Shown here piece after piece: positions 35,503 through 44,917 of a stretch of 64,000 nucleotides of DNA. Origin of the DNA: Paenibacillus sp. PK3_47 (GTDB taxonomy: Bacteria > Bacillota > Bacilli > Paenibacillales > Paenibacillaceae). Both the position numbers and the translations under genes were made by a program. The first letter of the stretch is position 1, and each line of letters starts with the position of its first letter. The notes beneath the pieces were generated by a model. It did no database searches. It was not told the DNA's origin and saw only the letters and a list, made by a program, of their open reading frames with translations. The stretch spans positions 434,001-498,000 of the forward strand of contig NZ_CP026029.1 of assembly GCF_023520895.1 (NCBI RefSeq), given 5' to 3'.

Positions 35503-36456
35503 TTACAGCTTTGCCGTCTCCCGGCTCTGCTGATTGGAAATAAAGAACAGCGCCGTCCAGATCAATGCGAATCCGGCAAGCTGCGGCAGGGTCACAAGCT
35601 GCTGATACACAATCCAGTTAATGATGATACCTGTCATCGGAAAGCTGAGTTCAGCCAGGGTGGCAAACGAAGCTTTTGTTGTGTTGAGTCCTTTGTAATA
35701 CAGCAGCATGCTCAGCAGCCCGGGCAGCAGTGCCTGCAGCAGCAGGTTTACAGCAACCGCCGTTGTTTCACCCCATCCGCCGCCCAGCTGCCAAGGAGCT
35801 CCCTCCATGGCTGTGACAACGAACAGCAGCGGCAAAGCCAGAATGAACCGCAGCGAAGTAACTGTCTCGTATTTCATGGAACCCAGCAGATAACGGCCCA
35901 TTACTGTAGAACCGCCCCAGAGCGCAGCCGCCCCGAGCGCCATTACACTGCCGATGCTGATGAAGTTGTTCACATGGCCAAAAGGTACCGTCCAGCCAAA
36001 GGTCAGCAGATAAGTTCCCGCCAAGGCAACTGCAATTAACACACCGAAGTTTTTGGGAAGGCGTTCTTTAAGAAGAATAGCGGCGAGACCAATGGCAAAG
36101 ATAGGCTGCAGCTTCTGCAGCAGCAGCACCGCGTTCAGGTCGCCTGTCGCCAGAGCTTTGGTGAACAGGATCGTCGCTACCGCAGATCCCCCCCAGGACA
36201 CAACCAGAAGCGCAGCGGCATGGCGCATCCGGATACCTTTGAGATCCGCCCGGTTGCGCCACAATACAGGTGCAGCAGCCAGAAACAGCACCACATGCTC
36301 CAATAGCACGATCTGCGAAGAAGTCAGCGACTTCAGCAGGATGATGCGGAACAGCGGATCGACACCCCAAAGGGCCGCCCCCAGTACTACCAGCCAGAAT
36401 CCGCTCCGTAGAGGCGAGGTGCGGACACTTGAGGATGAAGCCGTTACATTGCTCAT
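35503..36456 (-). CDS. EamA/DMT-family transporter under FMN riboswitch control
   Basis: 317 residues with about ten membrane helices arranged as two EamA halves (about 20-150 and 165-310). The start WLVVLGAALWGVDPLFRIIL and LSFPMTGIIINWIVYQQLVT are typical of drug/metabolite transporters. On its own the family does not tell the substrate. The FMN riboswitch and terminator upstream make flavin or riboflavin transport likely, by analogy with the RibN branch of this family in proteobacteria; this is inference from context. ATG 36456 has AAGGAGAATG upstream. Confidence 0.85.
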   Translation of the reverse strand: MSNVTASSSSVRTSPLRSGFWLVVLGAALWGVDPLFRIILLKSLTSSQIVLLEHVVLFLAAAPVLWRNRADLKGIRMRHAAALLVVSWGGSAVATILFTKALATGDLNAVLLLQKLQPIFAIGLAAILLKERLPKNFGVLIAVALAGTYLLTFGWTVPFGHVNNFISIGSVMALGAAALWGGSTVMGRYLLGSMKYETVTSLRFILALPLLFVVTAMEGAPWQLGGGWGETTAVAVNLLLQALLPGLLSMLLYYKGLNTTKASFATLAELSFPMTGIIINWIVYQQLVTLPQLAGFALIWTALFFISNQQSRETAKL

Positions 36457-36495
36457 AAATCATTCTCCTTGTCGATACAAACCCTCGATAAGAGA

Positions 36496-36541
36496 CCAAA
36501 AGCCCCCGGACTGCCTTAAAAGGACAGCACTCGGGGGCCAT
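36496..36541 (-). terminator. Riboswitch terminator before the EamA gene
   Basis: GGCCCCCGAGTGCTGTCC pairs with GGCAGTCCGGGGGC on the minus strand and a T-rich stretch follows. It lies between the FMN aptamer and the gene start. Confidence 0.85.
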
Positions 36542-36587
36542 TACCAATAAAGACCATCGGGAAATAACCCTATCGTCCTTATTCTTT

Positions 36588-36733
36588 GATCCTCTCCCAT
36601 CCGGACTTTACCGTCGGCTCTGGAATGTCACCAGATCAGTCCTTCCCTCTTCCAAGGAAGAAGAAAGGAGTCGCGGGCTGAGTTCGCTTTGAACATCACC
36701 GCCGGTCGGGAATTTCACCCTACCCCGAGAATC
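36588..36733 (-). promoter_or_regulatory. Second FMN riboswitch (RFN element), upstream of the EamA gene
   Basis: Minus-strand order of conserved parts: CGGGGTAGGGTGAAATTCCC, GACCGGCGGTGATG, CAGCCCGCGACTCC, a variable arm, GAGCCGACGGTAAAGTCCGG and ATGGGAGAGGATC. All parts of the RFN aptamer are recognisable. Confidence 0.93.
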
Positions 36734-36912
36734 TTGTATTCCGTTATATTTTTCACAATCTTAGGATAACTCTGTTTTTTCATTTCGTCCAGTCTTTTAC
36801 GAAAACTTTCTTTATTTTCATAGGAGACTTTTGTGGAAGAAGTTAGCAGTATATTAAGTTATACTATATAGGACTGCCAACTTTTTACTAAAAACCCAAC
36901 GAGGAGGCTGCT

Positions 36913-38088
36913 GTGAAAAGATCTTTTTTGACCAATCTGCTGTACTCTATTCTTGCTGTCATCCCCATCGCCTTTGCCGCATTTATCGGCTCGTTTATTA
37001 CTGCAGTATTGGGGGGCATGAAATTCTATACTCCGCTCACCCTTATTGTGGCAGGCGGACTGGCGGTGTATGCCGTCATCTCCATCTTTGACCTGATGAC
37101 CCGGCGGGTCCGCGGCATTATCATGGCCAGCTTTGCAGGTCTGTGCCTGCTCGCAACTGCAGGGTATGAAATCAACAAAGCGTACATTAACAGTATCACT
37201 GTCAATGAACAGGAAATATATCTGGGTGACTATACACCATTCGCAGAGAACACCAAAGCGGTGTCACTCGGGCAGACGGCTGCTTACCGGATCGGTGACA
37301 GGGATAATCTTCCGAAGCTTGACGGAGCAACGGCCCTTTACCCCCTATACTCCGCTTTTGTCCGGGCGGTTTACCCTCAGGATGACTATCAGCCTTATGA
37401 CTATGAGGATGGAATCGTTCTGTGCTCCTCGACAGCAGAAGCCTACAAGCGGCTGATTGCCGGAGAGGCAGATATTATTTTCGCTGCCGCGCCTTCCGTT
37501 TCCCAGCAAAAAGCAGCCAAACGTGCCGGAAAAGAGCTTCAGCTTACCCCGGTCGGCCGCGAAGCCTTTGTCTTTTTCGTCAACAACCATAATACCGTAG
37601 ACGGTCTGACCACAGAGCAGATCAAAAAAATCTACTCCGGTGAAATCACCAACTGGAAGGAGGCCGGGGGCAAAAACGAGAAGATCCGGGCCTTTCAGCG
37701 CGACGAGGACAGCGGCAGCCAGACCATGCTCGAAAAAATCATGGAGGACTCCACCCTGATGACGCCCCCTAAAGAGGATGTCGCGGATGTTATGAGCGGA
37801 ATCATCAGCCGGACGGCTAATTACCGCAATTACCAAAACTCTCTGGGCTTCAGTTTCCTCTTCTATGCCTCGGAGATGAACGGGAATGATAAGATCAAGC
37901 TGCTGGCTATTGACGGCGTCCGGCCTGACAAGCAGGGAATTACCAGCGGGAAATATCCGTTCGCAACGGAATTTTATGCAGTGACGGCGGGGAGCAGCAA
38001 TCCTAACATCCGGCCTTTTATCGAATGGATCCAGTCAGCTGAGGGCCAGGAGCTGGTAGAGAAAACAGGATATACTTCACTGAAATAA
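36913..38088 (+). CDS. Membrane-anchored PstS-like substrate-binding protein
   Basis: 391 residues. Three hydrophobic helices fill the first 95 residues (FLTNLLYSILAVIPIAFAAF, TPLTLIVAGGLAVYAVISIF and GIIMASFAGLCLLATAGYEI), then a periplasmic-binding-type domain like PstS follows: LDGATALYPLYSAFVRAVYP, ADIIFAAAPSVSQQKAAKRA and FQRDEDSGSQTMLEKIM, where the SGSQT loop corresponds to the phosphate-binding loop. Ordinary PstS is a lipoprotein, so the triple anchor is unusual. No pstCAB genes are nearby; a sensing role is possible. The GTG start follows GAGGAGG. Confidence 0.8.
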   Translation: MKRSFLTNLLYSILAVIPIAFAAFIGSFITAVLGGMKFYTPLTLIVAGGLAVYAVISIFDLMTRRVRGIIMASFAGLCLLATAGYEINKAYINSITVNEQEIYLGDYTPFAENTKAVSLGQTAAYRIGDRDNLPKLDGATALYPLYSAFVRAVYPQDDYQPYDYEDGIVLCSSTAEAYKRLIAGEADIIFAAAPSVSQQKAAKRAGKELQLTPVGREAFVFFVNNHNTVDGLTTEQIKKIYSGEITNWKEAGGKNEKIRAFQRDEDSGSQTMLEKIMEDSTLMTPPKEDVADVMSGIISRTANYRNYQNSLGFSFLFYASEMNGNDKIKLLAIDGVRPDKQGITSGKYPFATEFYAVTAGSSNPNIRPFIEWIQSAEGQELVEKTGYTSLK

Positions 38089-38106
38089 AGATCCCACACC
38101 ACGGAC

Positions 38107-38146
38107 CTTAAAAAAGCAGCCGCTCCCTTTACAGGAGCAGCTGCTT
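38107..38146. terminator. Bidirectional terminator between convergent genes
   Basis: AAGCAGCCGCTCC pairs with GGAGCAGCTGCTT (one mismatch) around a seven-base loop, with A and T runs on the two sides. Confidence 0.85.
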
Positions 38147-38167
38147 CTTTAAGTTCCAGATCACTTT

Positions 38168-39640
38168 CTAATCCGCCGCTGCTGACAGCAGCCGGCTGCG
38201 CTTCTCCTGATCCGGGTCAGGCACGATTCTTGTCTCTTCGTCAATGATCAGAGTTGCGCGTGTCCCGCACTCATACTGCGGCCAGTCCAGTCCAGGCACA
38301 GAAGGCTCTCCGCGGTGTGCAAATGAGGTCCAGGCATGCTGCATAATCTCAGCCACGGCTTCCATGGCAGGGGTTATCGTCACCCCGTACAGCCTGAGCA
38401 AAGGCAGTGTGTTAAATACATAATAAATTTCTGCGCCGTGAACTGCCTTGCCCAGCAGCGGATGTCCGGGAATGGTCCAGTCGAACCGGTACATCCAGAC
38501 AGGCGCATGCGGCAGCTGCTTCTGTGCAAAAGCGATGGAATGGTCCCAGAAATACAGGTCTGTCATAAGCTCTGCCTGTCCTTCCCAGGATTTCGGATAA
38601 GGGGCGGCAATCTCTGTCAGATCTCCCGTTCCCAGCATCAGCTCCAGCGCTTTGAGCGACTGCTCAAACTGCCCGCCCTGCCCTTCCCGGAAGAACAGGC
38701 TGCCTTCGTGAAGATTAGTGCCGATCAGCAGCGGAATTCCGCTTGCCGCTCCGTCCGCAACAGCTTGTTCCGGCTCCGCCGGCAGGGTTGCCGGGTCAAT
38801 GACCGGCTGGAAGAACATGCCCATGCTGCCGCCGGACAGCTTATAAGCCATGCGGCCTGCGGCTGCCATAATCTGCTCTGCCGGAAGCGTGTCCAGCAGC
38901 GCCAGATCGCTGCCGCCCCCGAGACCGAGTTCTGCCAGCAGCGCTTTGCTGATCTCTTCCCCTTGCGCTCCTGTTAAGCTCTGGGCGGCACCGCTCTGCA
39001 TAATCGCCCCTGAGAACAGCCCCTTCGCAGCAGGCATGGCGAGCAGCGCAGCAATGCTCATGCTCCCTGCCGACTCCCCGAAGACCGTCACCCGTCCGGG
39101 ATCTCCGCCAAAAGCAGCGATATTGCCCTGTACCCATTTCAGTGCGGCTATTTGATCCAGCAGGCCTGCATTAGAAGCCAGGTCTCTGCCAAGCGGAGAC
39201 AGATGGAGGAACCCGAACGGCCCCAGCCGGTAATTCACCGTTACGACGATGACTTTACCTTTTTTGGCCATTTCCGCACCGTCAAACATCGGCTGGCTCC
39301 CTGCTCCCGTAATAAAGGTTCCGCCGTGAATCCATACCATTACCGGAAGCAGCGTATCTTCTGACTCCGGAGACCAGACATTGAGATACAGACAGTCTTC
39401 CGAGTAGACTGGTGTGGTACCGCCAAAGCGGATGCTGCTCGTGCTTGCAGGCTGATGGCTGACCGGAGCGAACTCCAGCGCTTCCCTCACCCCGCTCCAC
39501 GGCTCCGGCGGCTGCGGCGCACGAAAACGCAGACTGCCTGCAGGCGGCGCCGCAAAAGGTACTCCCCGCCAGACGTTAACCCCGTCACTGTGAGCTCCCT
39601 GAAGCTTTCCGTATTGTGTTGCTGCAACGGGTCCTGTCAT
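38168..39640 (-). CDS. Type B carboxylesterase (PnbA-like)
   Basis: 490 residues, an alpha/beta hydrolase. The nucleophile serine is in FGESAGSMSIAALLAMPA, the oxyanion region in VMVWIHGGTFITGAG, and a late histidine is in GAVHGAEIYYVFNTL, as in p-nitrobenzyl esterase. There is no signal peptide, so it is likely cytoplasmic. The first ATG (39649) overlaps the ribosome-binding site AAAGGATG, so ATG 39640 is more likely. It lies 18 bases after the AI-2E-family gene and is probably co-read with it. Confidence 0.88.
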   Translation of the reverse strand: MTGPVAATQYGKLQGAHSDGVNVWRGVPFAAPPAGSLRFRAPQPPEPWSGVREALEFAPVSHQPASTSSIRFGGTTPVYSEDCLYLNVWSPESEDTLLPVMVWIHGGTFITGAGSQPMFDGAEMAKKGKVIVVTVNYRLGPFGFLHLSPLGRDLASNAGLLDQIAALKWVQGNIAAFGGDPGRVTVFGESAGSMSIAALLAMPAAKGLFSGAIMQSGAAQSLTGAQGEEISKALLAELGLGGGSDLALLDTLPAEQIMAAAGRMAYKLSGGSMGMFFQPVIDPATLPAEPEQAVADGAASGIPLLIGTNLHEGSLFFREGQGGQFEQSLKALELMLGTGDLTEIAAPYPKSWEGQAELMTDLYFWDHSIAFAQKQLPHAPVWMYRFDWTIPGHPLLGKAVHGAEIYYVFNTLPLLRLYGVTITPAMEAVAEIMQHAWTSFAHRGEPSVPGLDWPQYECGTRATLIIDEETRIVPDPDQEKRSRLLSAAAD

Positions 39641-39658
39641 TTCAATCATCCTTTCGGT

Positions 39659-40813
39659 TTATTCCTTGTTTTCTTCAATCACTTCATATAATCCGGAGCG
39701 GAACCGGAACCACTGGAACAAGTGGGTAACAACCACCTTGAGCAGCGCATATCCCGGAACAGCGAGGATAATACCCAGTACACCGAACATTTTGCCGGCA
39801 AATATAATGACAAAAATAATCGTAATCGGATGAATTCTCAGCGACTTGCCCATAATTTGCGGTGAAATGAATTTGCCTTCCACCAGCTGGACCACAGTCC
39901 AGACTATAATCATCTTCACGAGCATAAACGGCGAGGTTACGAGTGCGACGATAAGTGCCGGTGTAATCGCAATGGCCGGTCCCAGATACGGGACAACCGC
40001 CGTACAGGCAGCAACTATAGCCAGCACGAGGGAGTATTCCAGGCCGATAATGAGGTAACCAATATAGAGCAGCGCACCGATGCAGCAGCTGACGATAATC
40101 TGGCCGCGTATGTAGGATGCAACCTGGCTGTTCATTTCGGACATCACCAAACGGGTCTGCGGCTGGAGGGCGGTCGGAATGAATCTCATCAGATAATCAG
40201 GAAGCCTTTTGCCGTCCCGCAGCAGATAGAACAGGATGAACGGTGTTGTGACTAGTGCCAGAACAATCTCTGTGACTGCGCCGACGAAATTCCCCACACC
40301 ATTCACTGCATTGTTCAGAAAAGTAGTCCCCCACTCCGTCACCCTGCTTGTAATGTCAGTGAAATCTGTGCCGATGTTCTCCTGGACCCGTTCAAACAGC
40401 TGGCTGCCGGTCAGGTTCATGAATTCCTCCTGAATCTGCTCGCTGTACTTAGGGAAGTTATCAATTAAGCCCATCAGCTGCGTCCGGATCATCGGAATAA
40501 CCGTCAGCAGAATCAGCGTAACAATACCGGCGATAAGCAGATACAGGATAACAATGCCGTAGGCACGTTTGATCCGGCTTCTTTTCTCCATGCGGTCTAC
40601 CAGCGGATTAAGCAGATAGTAGGCAATTCCTGAGAGCAGCAGCGGTGCAGCGACCGTGTGCAGCAGAACAGACACCGGTTTGAAAATAAACGGTATCTTG
40701 GCGAACACCATAATGGTTAGTCCCACCAGTAATACAATAAGTAACGTCACCACAAATTTGTTGTTCAAAAAAAACTTCTTAAATTTCTCCGGCCATACCT
40801 GCAGCCTCTCCAT
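39659..40813 (-). CDS. AI-2E transporter (PerM/YtvI) family membrane protein
   Basis: 384 residues with about eight membrane helices. The pair near the N terminus (FVVTLLIVLLVGLTIMVFAK and VAAPLLLSGIAYYLLNPLVD) and the C-terminal segment PQIMGKSLRIHPITIIFVII are signatures of this family. The family name comes from TqsA, but many members move Na+/H+ or have unknown roles, so signalling-molecule export should not be assumed. It leads the pair with the esterase. Confidence 0.88.
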   Translation of the reverse strand: MERLQVWPEKFKKFFLNNKFVVTLLIVLLVGLTIMVFAKIPFIFKPVSVLLHTVAAPLLLSGIAYYLLNPLVDRMEKRSRIKRAYGIVILYLLIAGIVTLILLTVIPMIRTQLMGLIDNFPKYSEQIQEEFMNLTGSQLFERVQENIGTDFTDITSRVTEWGTTFLNNAVNGVGNFVGAVTEIVLALVTTPFILFYLLRDGKRLPDYLMRFIPTALQPQTRLVMSEMNSQVASYIRGQIIVSCCIGALLYIGYLIIGLEYSLVLAIVAACTAVVPYLGPAIAITPALIVALVTSPFMLVKMIIVWTVVQLVEGKFISPQIMGKSLRIHPITIIFVIIFAGKMFGVLGIILAVPGYALLKVVVTHLFQWFRFRSGLYEVIEENKE

Positions 40814-40909
40814 CCTATCGGGTCCCCCTTACCAGAAACAGATCCATAAAGTGTGATAATTTGCACTTCTTCTTAGCATAGTCAACGCAGGGGCAGCAAG
40901 TCAAATTTC

Positions 40910-41719
40910 TCATTCAAACTTGAGCTCGGCAATTGTTCCCGCCCCTGTAAAGCCGATTGAGCGGTACACCTTGTTGGAGTCGGGGTTGCTGCCGTCAGCG
41001 TATAACACCGGGGTTAGCCCCTCGTGAAGCAGCCCTTCGCAGAGTGCAGCCACCAATGCGCTTGCATACCCGTGTTTGCGGTACTTCTCCGGAGTGTACA
41101 CATCATTAATTCTTGCCTGCCGTTTCGAGCGGTGGGCAACCGCCGCCATGGATACCGGAACGCCATCAATAGTCCACAGATGAATAATGCCTGACCGTAC
41201 AGCCTCTTCAGCATGCGGAAGAAAATGCTCCCGCTCCTCCTTCCTGCCGAACGCATCTTCCACAAACCGGGCCATAAACTCCGCGATCAGCCCAATATGT
41301 TCTGCTCCCGCCGTCAGCGGCTGTCCGGGCACACCTTGCGGCTGTACCACCTGCGGACAATAATACGCTTCAAGGATCATATATGTATGGTACAGCTTTC
41401 CTCTTGCCTTACAGTAGGCTTTTGCAAAAGCCTCTGCAACCTCTGCTTCGGCAGACACTCCCGGAAAATCCTTCTCCTTCAGATACTCTGCCGCCTCCCT
41501 TGCCCGATCCATCCGGATACTCTGAACCAGCTTGCCTGAAATCCATAGCCAGGGGTTGAAGCCCGGAGACTGGGTCAGAATCAGCCGGCCATCAGCGGAT
41601 TTAAGATTCAGCACTCCATCGTACCCGGTAATGCGGTGAATGAGATTATAGCGGGTCTCTTCAAGGCGGAATTCATCACTGTCCAGGATGCTGTCCTTCA
41701 CACCGAAATTTATGAACAT
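40910..41719 (-). CDS. GNAT-family N-acetyltransferase
   Basis: 269 residues. The C-terminal half is the GNAT fold: ARINDVYTPEKYRKHGYASA contains the acetyl-CoA motif (RKHGYAS) and LYADGSNPDSNKVYRSIGFT the last part. The N-terminal half (about 1-130) is a less conserved partner domain. The acetylated substrate cannot be told. ATG 41719 follows GAGGAGGG; the frame opens at 41734. Confidence 0.85.
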   Translation of the reverse strand: MFINFGVKDSILDSDEFRLEETRYNLIHRITGYDGVLNLKSADGRLILTQSPGFNPWLWISGKLVQSIRMDRAREAAEYLKEKDFPGVSAEAEVAEAFAKAYCKARGKLYHTYMILEAYYCPQVVQPQGVPGQPLTAGAEHIGLIAEFMARFVEDAFGRKEEREHFLPHAEEAVRSGIIHLWTIDGVPVSMAAVAHRSKRQARINDVYTPEKYRKHGYASALVAALCEGLLHEGLTPVLYADGSNPDSNKVYRSIGFTGAGTIAELKFE

Positions 41720-41776
41720 TATTACCCTCCTCAAACTGGCTTTCTGTCAATCATAATCCTCCACCTGGGAAAAATA

Positions 41777-41803
41777 AACAAAAAACCGCCAGCTTGGACG
41801 GTT
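41777..41803 (-). terminator. Terminator after the ferredoxin-like gene
   Basis: AAACCGTCCAAGC pairs with the GGCGGTTT arm on the minus strand and is followed by T-rich sequence. Confidence 0.7.
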
Positions 41804-41824
41804 TAATACAAGTTCATGTTATAG

Positions 41825-42184
41825 TTACTTTTTCTTCTTGCCCTTGGTCCCCTTTTCCCCGGCGGCGGTCAGTCCGTTATTGTAGGTGTACAGCACATTA
41901 TCCTCCAGCTGCTGTCCCTGCACCAGCTTCCGGACCAGTGCTTTGCCCGTTTTTGGCGTCATGTCCCTGTACCAGACCCCTTCCGGGTAAGCGATGATGA
42001 CGCAAGCATCCGAGCATCTCCCGTTACAGCGGGTAACTGTGGTATGGATGCTTGCTCCTGCCCCCTGCTTTTCAATCTCATCTTCTATCGCTTCAGCCAC
42101 TTCCTCGCCCTTGCGTTTTTTGCAGCTGCTGCCGTTACAGATCAGCAAATGGCTTGTTGTCCCCTGCAAATTCCAGGTCGTCAT
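41825..42184 (-). CDS. Thioredoxin-like [2Fe-2S] ferredoxin domain protein
   Basis: 119 residues. Four conserved cysteines in the thioredoxin-like ferredoxin pattern: CNGSSCKKRK near the start, then RCNGRCSDACVIIAYPEGVW. The tryptophan-tyrosine pair after it (VWYRDM) is typical of the family. It probably carries electrons in the cytoplasm. The C terminus ends in a lysine-rich tail (EKGTKGKKKK). It stands alone upstream of the GNAT gene, with its own terminator. Confidence 0.82.
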   Translation of the reverse strand: MTTWNLQGTTSHLLICNGSSCKKRKGEEVAEAIEDEIEKQGAGASIHTTVTRCNGRCSDACVIIAYPEGVWYRDMTPKTGKALVRKLVQGQQLEDNVLYTYNNGLTAAGEKGTKGKKKK

Positions 42185-42355
42185 CCTCTTGTCCTCCTTC
42201 TGCTCAACTATCCCCCGTTACTCAAGCATACTAAAATCGGCACATTTCGGGAATAGCCGTCAACAGGTTGACTACCGGGCCAGCTTGCTGGGGATAATAA
42301 CCGCAGGTTCAAACAGTCTGCTGCCTTATTATTTCACAGCCCGGAGGTTAGCCCT

Positions 42356-42583
42356 ATGAAGATATTCAGCATTTATATTTTGCTTGCCTGCTTAACCTGC
42401 TCTATTCTTGTGTTTGTAGATATTTTGTCGGGGATGACTCTCGCGATGTCGCTGTACTCTTTTTACACCGTGTTCGCCACCACTACTTTTCAGGAAGCCG
42501 CCTGCATGTGTTTGTTTGCGTGCATTCCCGTGCTCACCATCATTGCCGATACCCGGAAGCGTACTGCTGACAGGGACGAATAG
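42356..42583 (+). CDS. Small two-to-three-helix membrane protein
   Basis: 75 residues with hydrophobic stretches near 3-22, 24-45 and 47-64 (FSIYILLACLTCSILVFVDI first), four cysteines and a charged end (DTRKRTADRDE). GGAGG stands about seven bases before the ATG. No family was recognised. Its TAG directly abuts the stop of the convergent gerKB-like gene with no base between. Confidence 0.65.
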   Translation: MKIFSIYILLACLTCSILVFVDILSGMTLAMSLYSFYTVFATTTFQEAACMCLFACIPVLTIIADTRKRTADRDE

Positions 42584-43681
42584 CTACGCATACCAATTAA
42601 ATTTACGCCGCACCCGGTGCACAATGAATAATAAAACCGGAATGACTATACAAAGGAACGGCAGAATCTTTTCCAGAAAAATAACCCCTTCGTTCATATG
42701 GACCGGATAATTCTCCGCACTGGCAAAAGAGCTGAACAAAACCACAACCCCCACCGGCGCCACCAGCCTGCGTATGTCCTTTATCTTGAACAGGTCCGCC
42801 GTTATACTTGCCGCAGCATAGCAATAAATCGACATTTTAAAGAAAACGCCGATAATCAGAGTAAGAATCACCAGAGCATCCAGCCGCTGGATAAAATTAG
42901 CCACATTGACCAGCGTAATCGTTGTGAACATCGGAAATGTAGCTCTGCTGTATATATCCGTACCCAGCACGGACATCTCGACCGCATGGGTAAAGCTGAG
43001 CAGAAATGCGCTTAAGACCACAGCGAGAATTCCGACCTTCCTGGCTTTGCGTCTGCTGTTAAAATGGGGCAGTATCGCTGTAAAACAGACAAGCTCCCCG
43101 AAAGGGAAGACCAGAATATTGGGATATGCCGAGTCCACTGCCTCCAGCCATTCCCCAGGGTGAACCGGAAAAAGATTCTCCAATTCGACCAGACCGGCAG
43201 CAATGACCACAAAACAGCAGATCAGCCCCAGCCCGACGATAATCAGAAAATAGATCTCCGCCGTTCTCGCAAAGACCTCAATGCCCAGGTACAGAATATA
43301 AATAACAGCAAAGGCCATAATGGAATTGATAATAAACACAGGCGTTCTGTCATAGGAGGCGGAGAGCAACAAATCGCCTGCTTCCCGCAGATTCCGCGAA
43401 CCGTTATACATCAGAATGGGCAGATACAGCAGGCTCAGGGGCCAGCCGATCCTTTTGCCTAATATTTTTTGCGTATACCCGCTTATAGTCAGCTCAGGAA
43501 ACTGATGATACAAATCGGCATAAATCAGGTACAGCACAACCGCTCCCGGCAGGGCCAAAAGAATAGAGAGCCAGACGGCATGTCCGCTCTCCAGGCCTAT
43601 AGGAACGACAACTGCAGTCCCCAGTTCGAACAGAATCATCATCGCAAACAACTGGGTGGGACCGATAACCTCTTTTCTCAT
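42584..43681 (-). CDS. gerKB: Spore germination receptor B subunit (GerKB-like permease)
   Basis: 365 residues with about ten membrane helices, of the amino acid-polyamine-cation superfamily branch used in germination receptors. Typical parts: GPTQLFAMMILFELGTAVVV, GYTQKILGKRIGWPLSLLYL and VFPFGELVCFTAILPHFNSR. It forms the probable nutrient-binding, channel-like part of a Ger receptor in the inner spore membrane. It is last in an A-C-B order operon, the gerK layout. The nutrient is unknown, so the gene name points to the operon type only. Confidence 0.9.
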   Translation of the reverse strand: MRKEVIGPTQLFAMMILFELGTAVVVPIGLESGHAVWLSILLALPGAVVLYLIYADLYHQFPELTISGYTQKILGKRIGWPLSLLYLPILMYNGSRNLREAGDLLLSASYDRTPVFIINSIMAFAVIYILYLGIEVFARTAEIYFLIIVGLGLICCFVVIAAGLVELENLFPVHPGEWLEAVDSAYPNILVFPFGELVCFTAILPHFNSRRKARKVGILAVVLSAFLLSFTHAVEMSVLGTDIYSRATFPMFTTITLVNVANFIQRLDALVILTLIIGVFFKMSIYCYAAASITADLFKIKDIRRLVAPVGVVVLFSSFASAENYPVHMNEGVIFLEKILPFLCIVIPVLLFIVHRVRRKFNWYA

Positions 43682-43711
43682 GAACCGCCTCCCCCTTATC
43701 CAGCTCTAATT

Positions 43712-44917
43712 TTATTCTTTGGCAGGAATATACGGCTTTAACCGCATTCCCGTACTGCGGATGTAGGCTTCAACGTGAAGAACCAGCTCGCCCCGCGCAA
43801 ACAGCTCATCCCATTTCCCCTCTGCCTTTCGCCAGTACTCCGGATGGGTCCGCTTCAGCTCATTTCCAAAATTAAAAATATCTGCCTTCAGCTTCTGTGC
43901 GTTTTGTACAGCCAGCTTTATTTCAGCTTTGGTCTGTTCTTCCAGCTCGTCCTCCAGCTTTTGCAGCTCCGCTTTCCGGCTCAAATCTACGAACCCCCCG
44001 GTTTCATAGATAATCCCCTCTTCACGGATATGAACATGAAACACCGGATTCCCGTCCCTGATCTCAACCCGGCTTTTGGTTTTGGAGAAAAAGATATTGA
44101 CGGCAACATCATTTTTTTTGTCCGGCGAGCTGATATTAATATTCGTTTCTTTAATTCTGTTCAGCACCCATTGGGTCCCTCTCGCCTCCGGCCCTTCCAG
44201 CCAGTCAATCAGTTTCCCTTCCTTAAGTACCCCCAGCCCGCTCATGACTGTAGCCGCCTTCAGCTCGGACTGCTCCAGACCGGATTTCTTCATGCCTTCT
44301 GCAGGTTCTCCAATAATCCGTATGCCATTGATCGTCAGGTCGCCTTCTCCAGTAATCGCTTTGATAAGGTCGAACACTTTCGTGCTCCGGTTCTCCCCCC
44401 ACACTCTGGCCGTATTTTGCGTCTTCTTGACAATGCCCTGTGAAGGCAGGCTCTCTACAGGTGTCAATACTTTTAGTATCGAAGCCGCTTCTGTGTCTCT
44501 GGCGATGACAACTTCAGTGTTCAGCCGCAGCTCATGCGACCGTTCAAAAATGTCAAACAAGCCGTAGACCCCGTGCCTGACCAGCGGTTCTCCTACCACA
44601 AGGAGCTGGGTATGGGCAAAAAACAGCTGCCGCGTCGCCCGCTTGGAAGCTTTACGCAGGGCTCCGAAGATCGTCGCGTCTGTTGCCGAAATGACGGTAA
44701 TCGCCGGCAAACCGCTCCCGGCCCCTGTACTTGTGGATGTTGCCGACGGATTGACAACCTGGAATGTGACCTTGTAATCATCCGAATCCGGCACCCTGTC
44801 CAGGCCTATGCCGCTCACAATCGACAGCTCATTTAATTCCCGGCTGTTATAGCAGCTGGTCAGTACCAGAGACATGCTTAATAAAAATAGTACAAGTCCC
44901 GGAAATCTAATCTTCAT
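43712..44917 (-). CDS. gerKC: Spore germination receptor C subunit (Ger(x)C lipoprotein)
   Basis: 401 residues. Signal peptide with lipobox (LSMSLVLTSCYNSRELNELS): the cysteine would carry lipid. It continues with the family core VSGIGLDRVPDSDDYKVTFQ, then a middle domain and a C-terminal domain ending KWDELFARGELVLHVEAYIR. The lipoprotein stays on the outer leaflet of the inner spore membrane and works with the A and B subunits. It overlaps gerKA by 11 bases and is 30 bases from gerKB. Confidence 0.92.
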   Translation of the reverse strand: MKIRFPGLVLFLLSMSLVLTSCYNSRELNELSIVSGIGLDRVPDSDDYKVTFQVVNPSATSTSTGAGSGLPAITVISATDATIFGALRKASKRATRQLFFAHTQLLVVGEPLVRHGVYGLFDIFERSHELRLNTEVVIARDTEAASILKVLTPVESLPSQGIVKKTQNTARVWGENRSTKVFDLIKAITGEGDLTINGIRIIGEPAEGMKKSGLEQSELKAATVMSGLGVLKEGKLIDWLEGPEARGTQWVLNRIKETNINISSPDKKNDVAVNIFFSKTKSRVEIRDGNPVFHVHIREEGIIYETGGFVDLSRKAELQKLEDELEEQTKAEIKLAVQNAQKLKADIFNFGNELKRTHPEYWRKAEGKWDELFARGELVLHVEAYIRSTGMRLKPYIPAKE

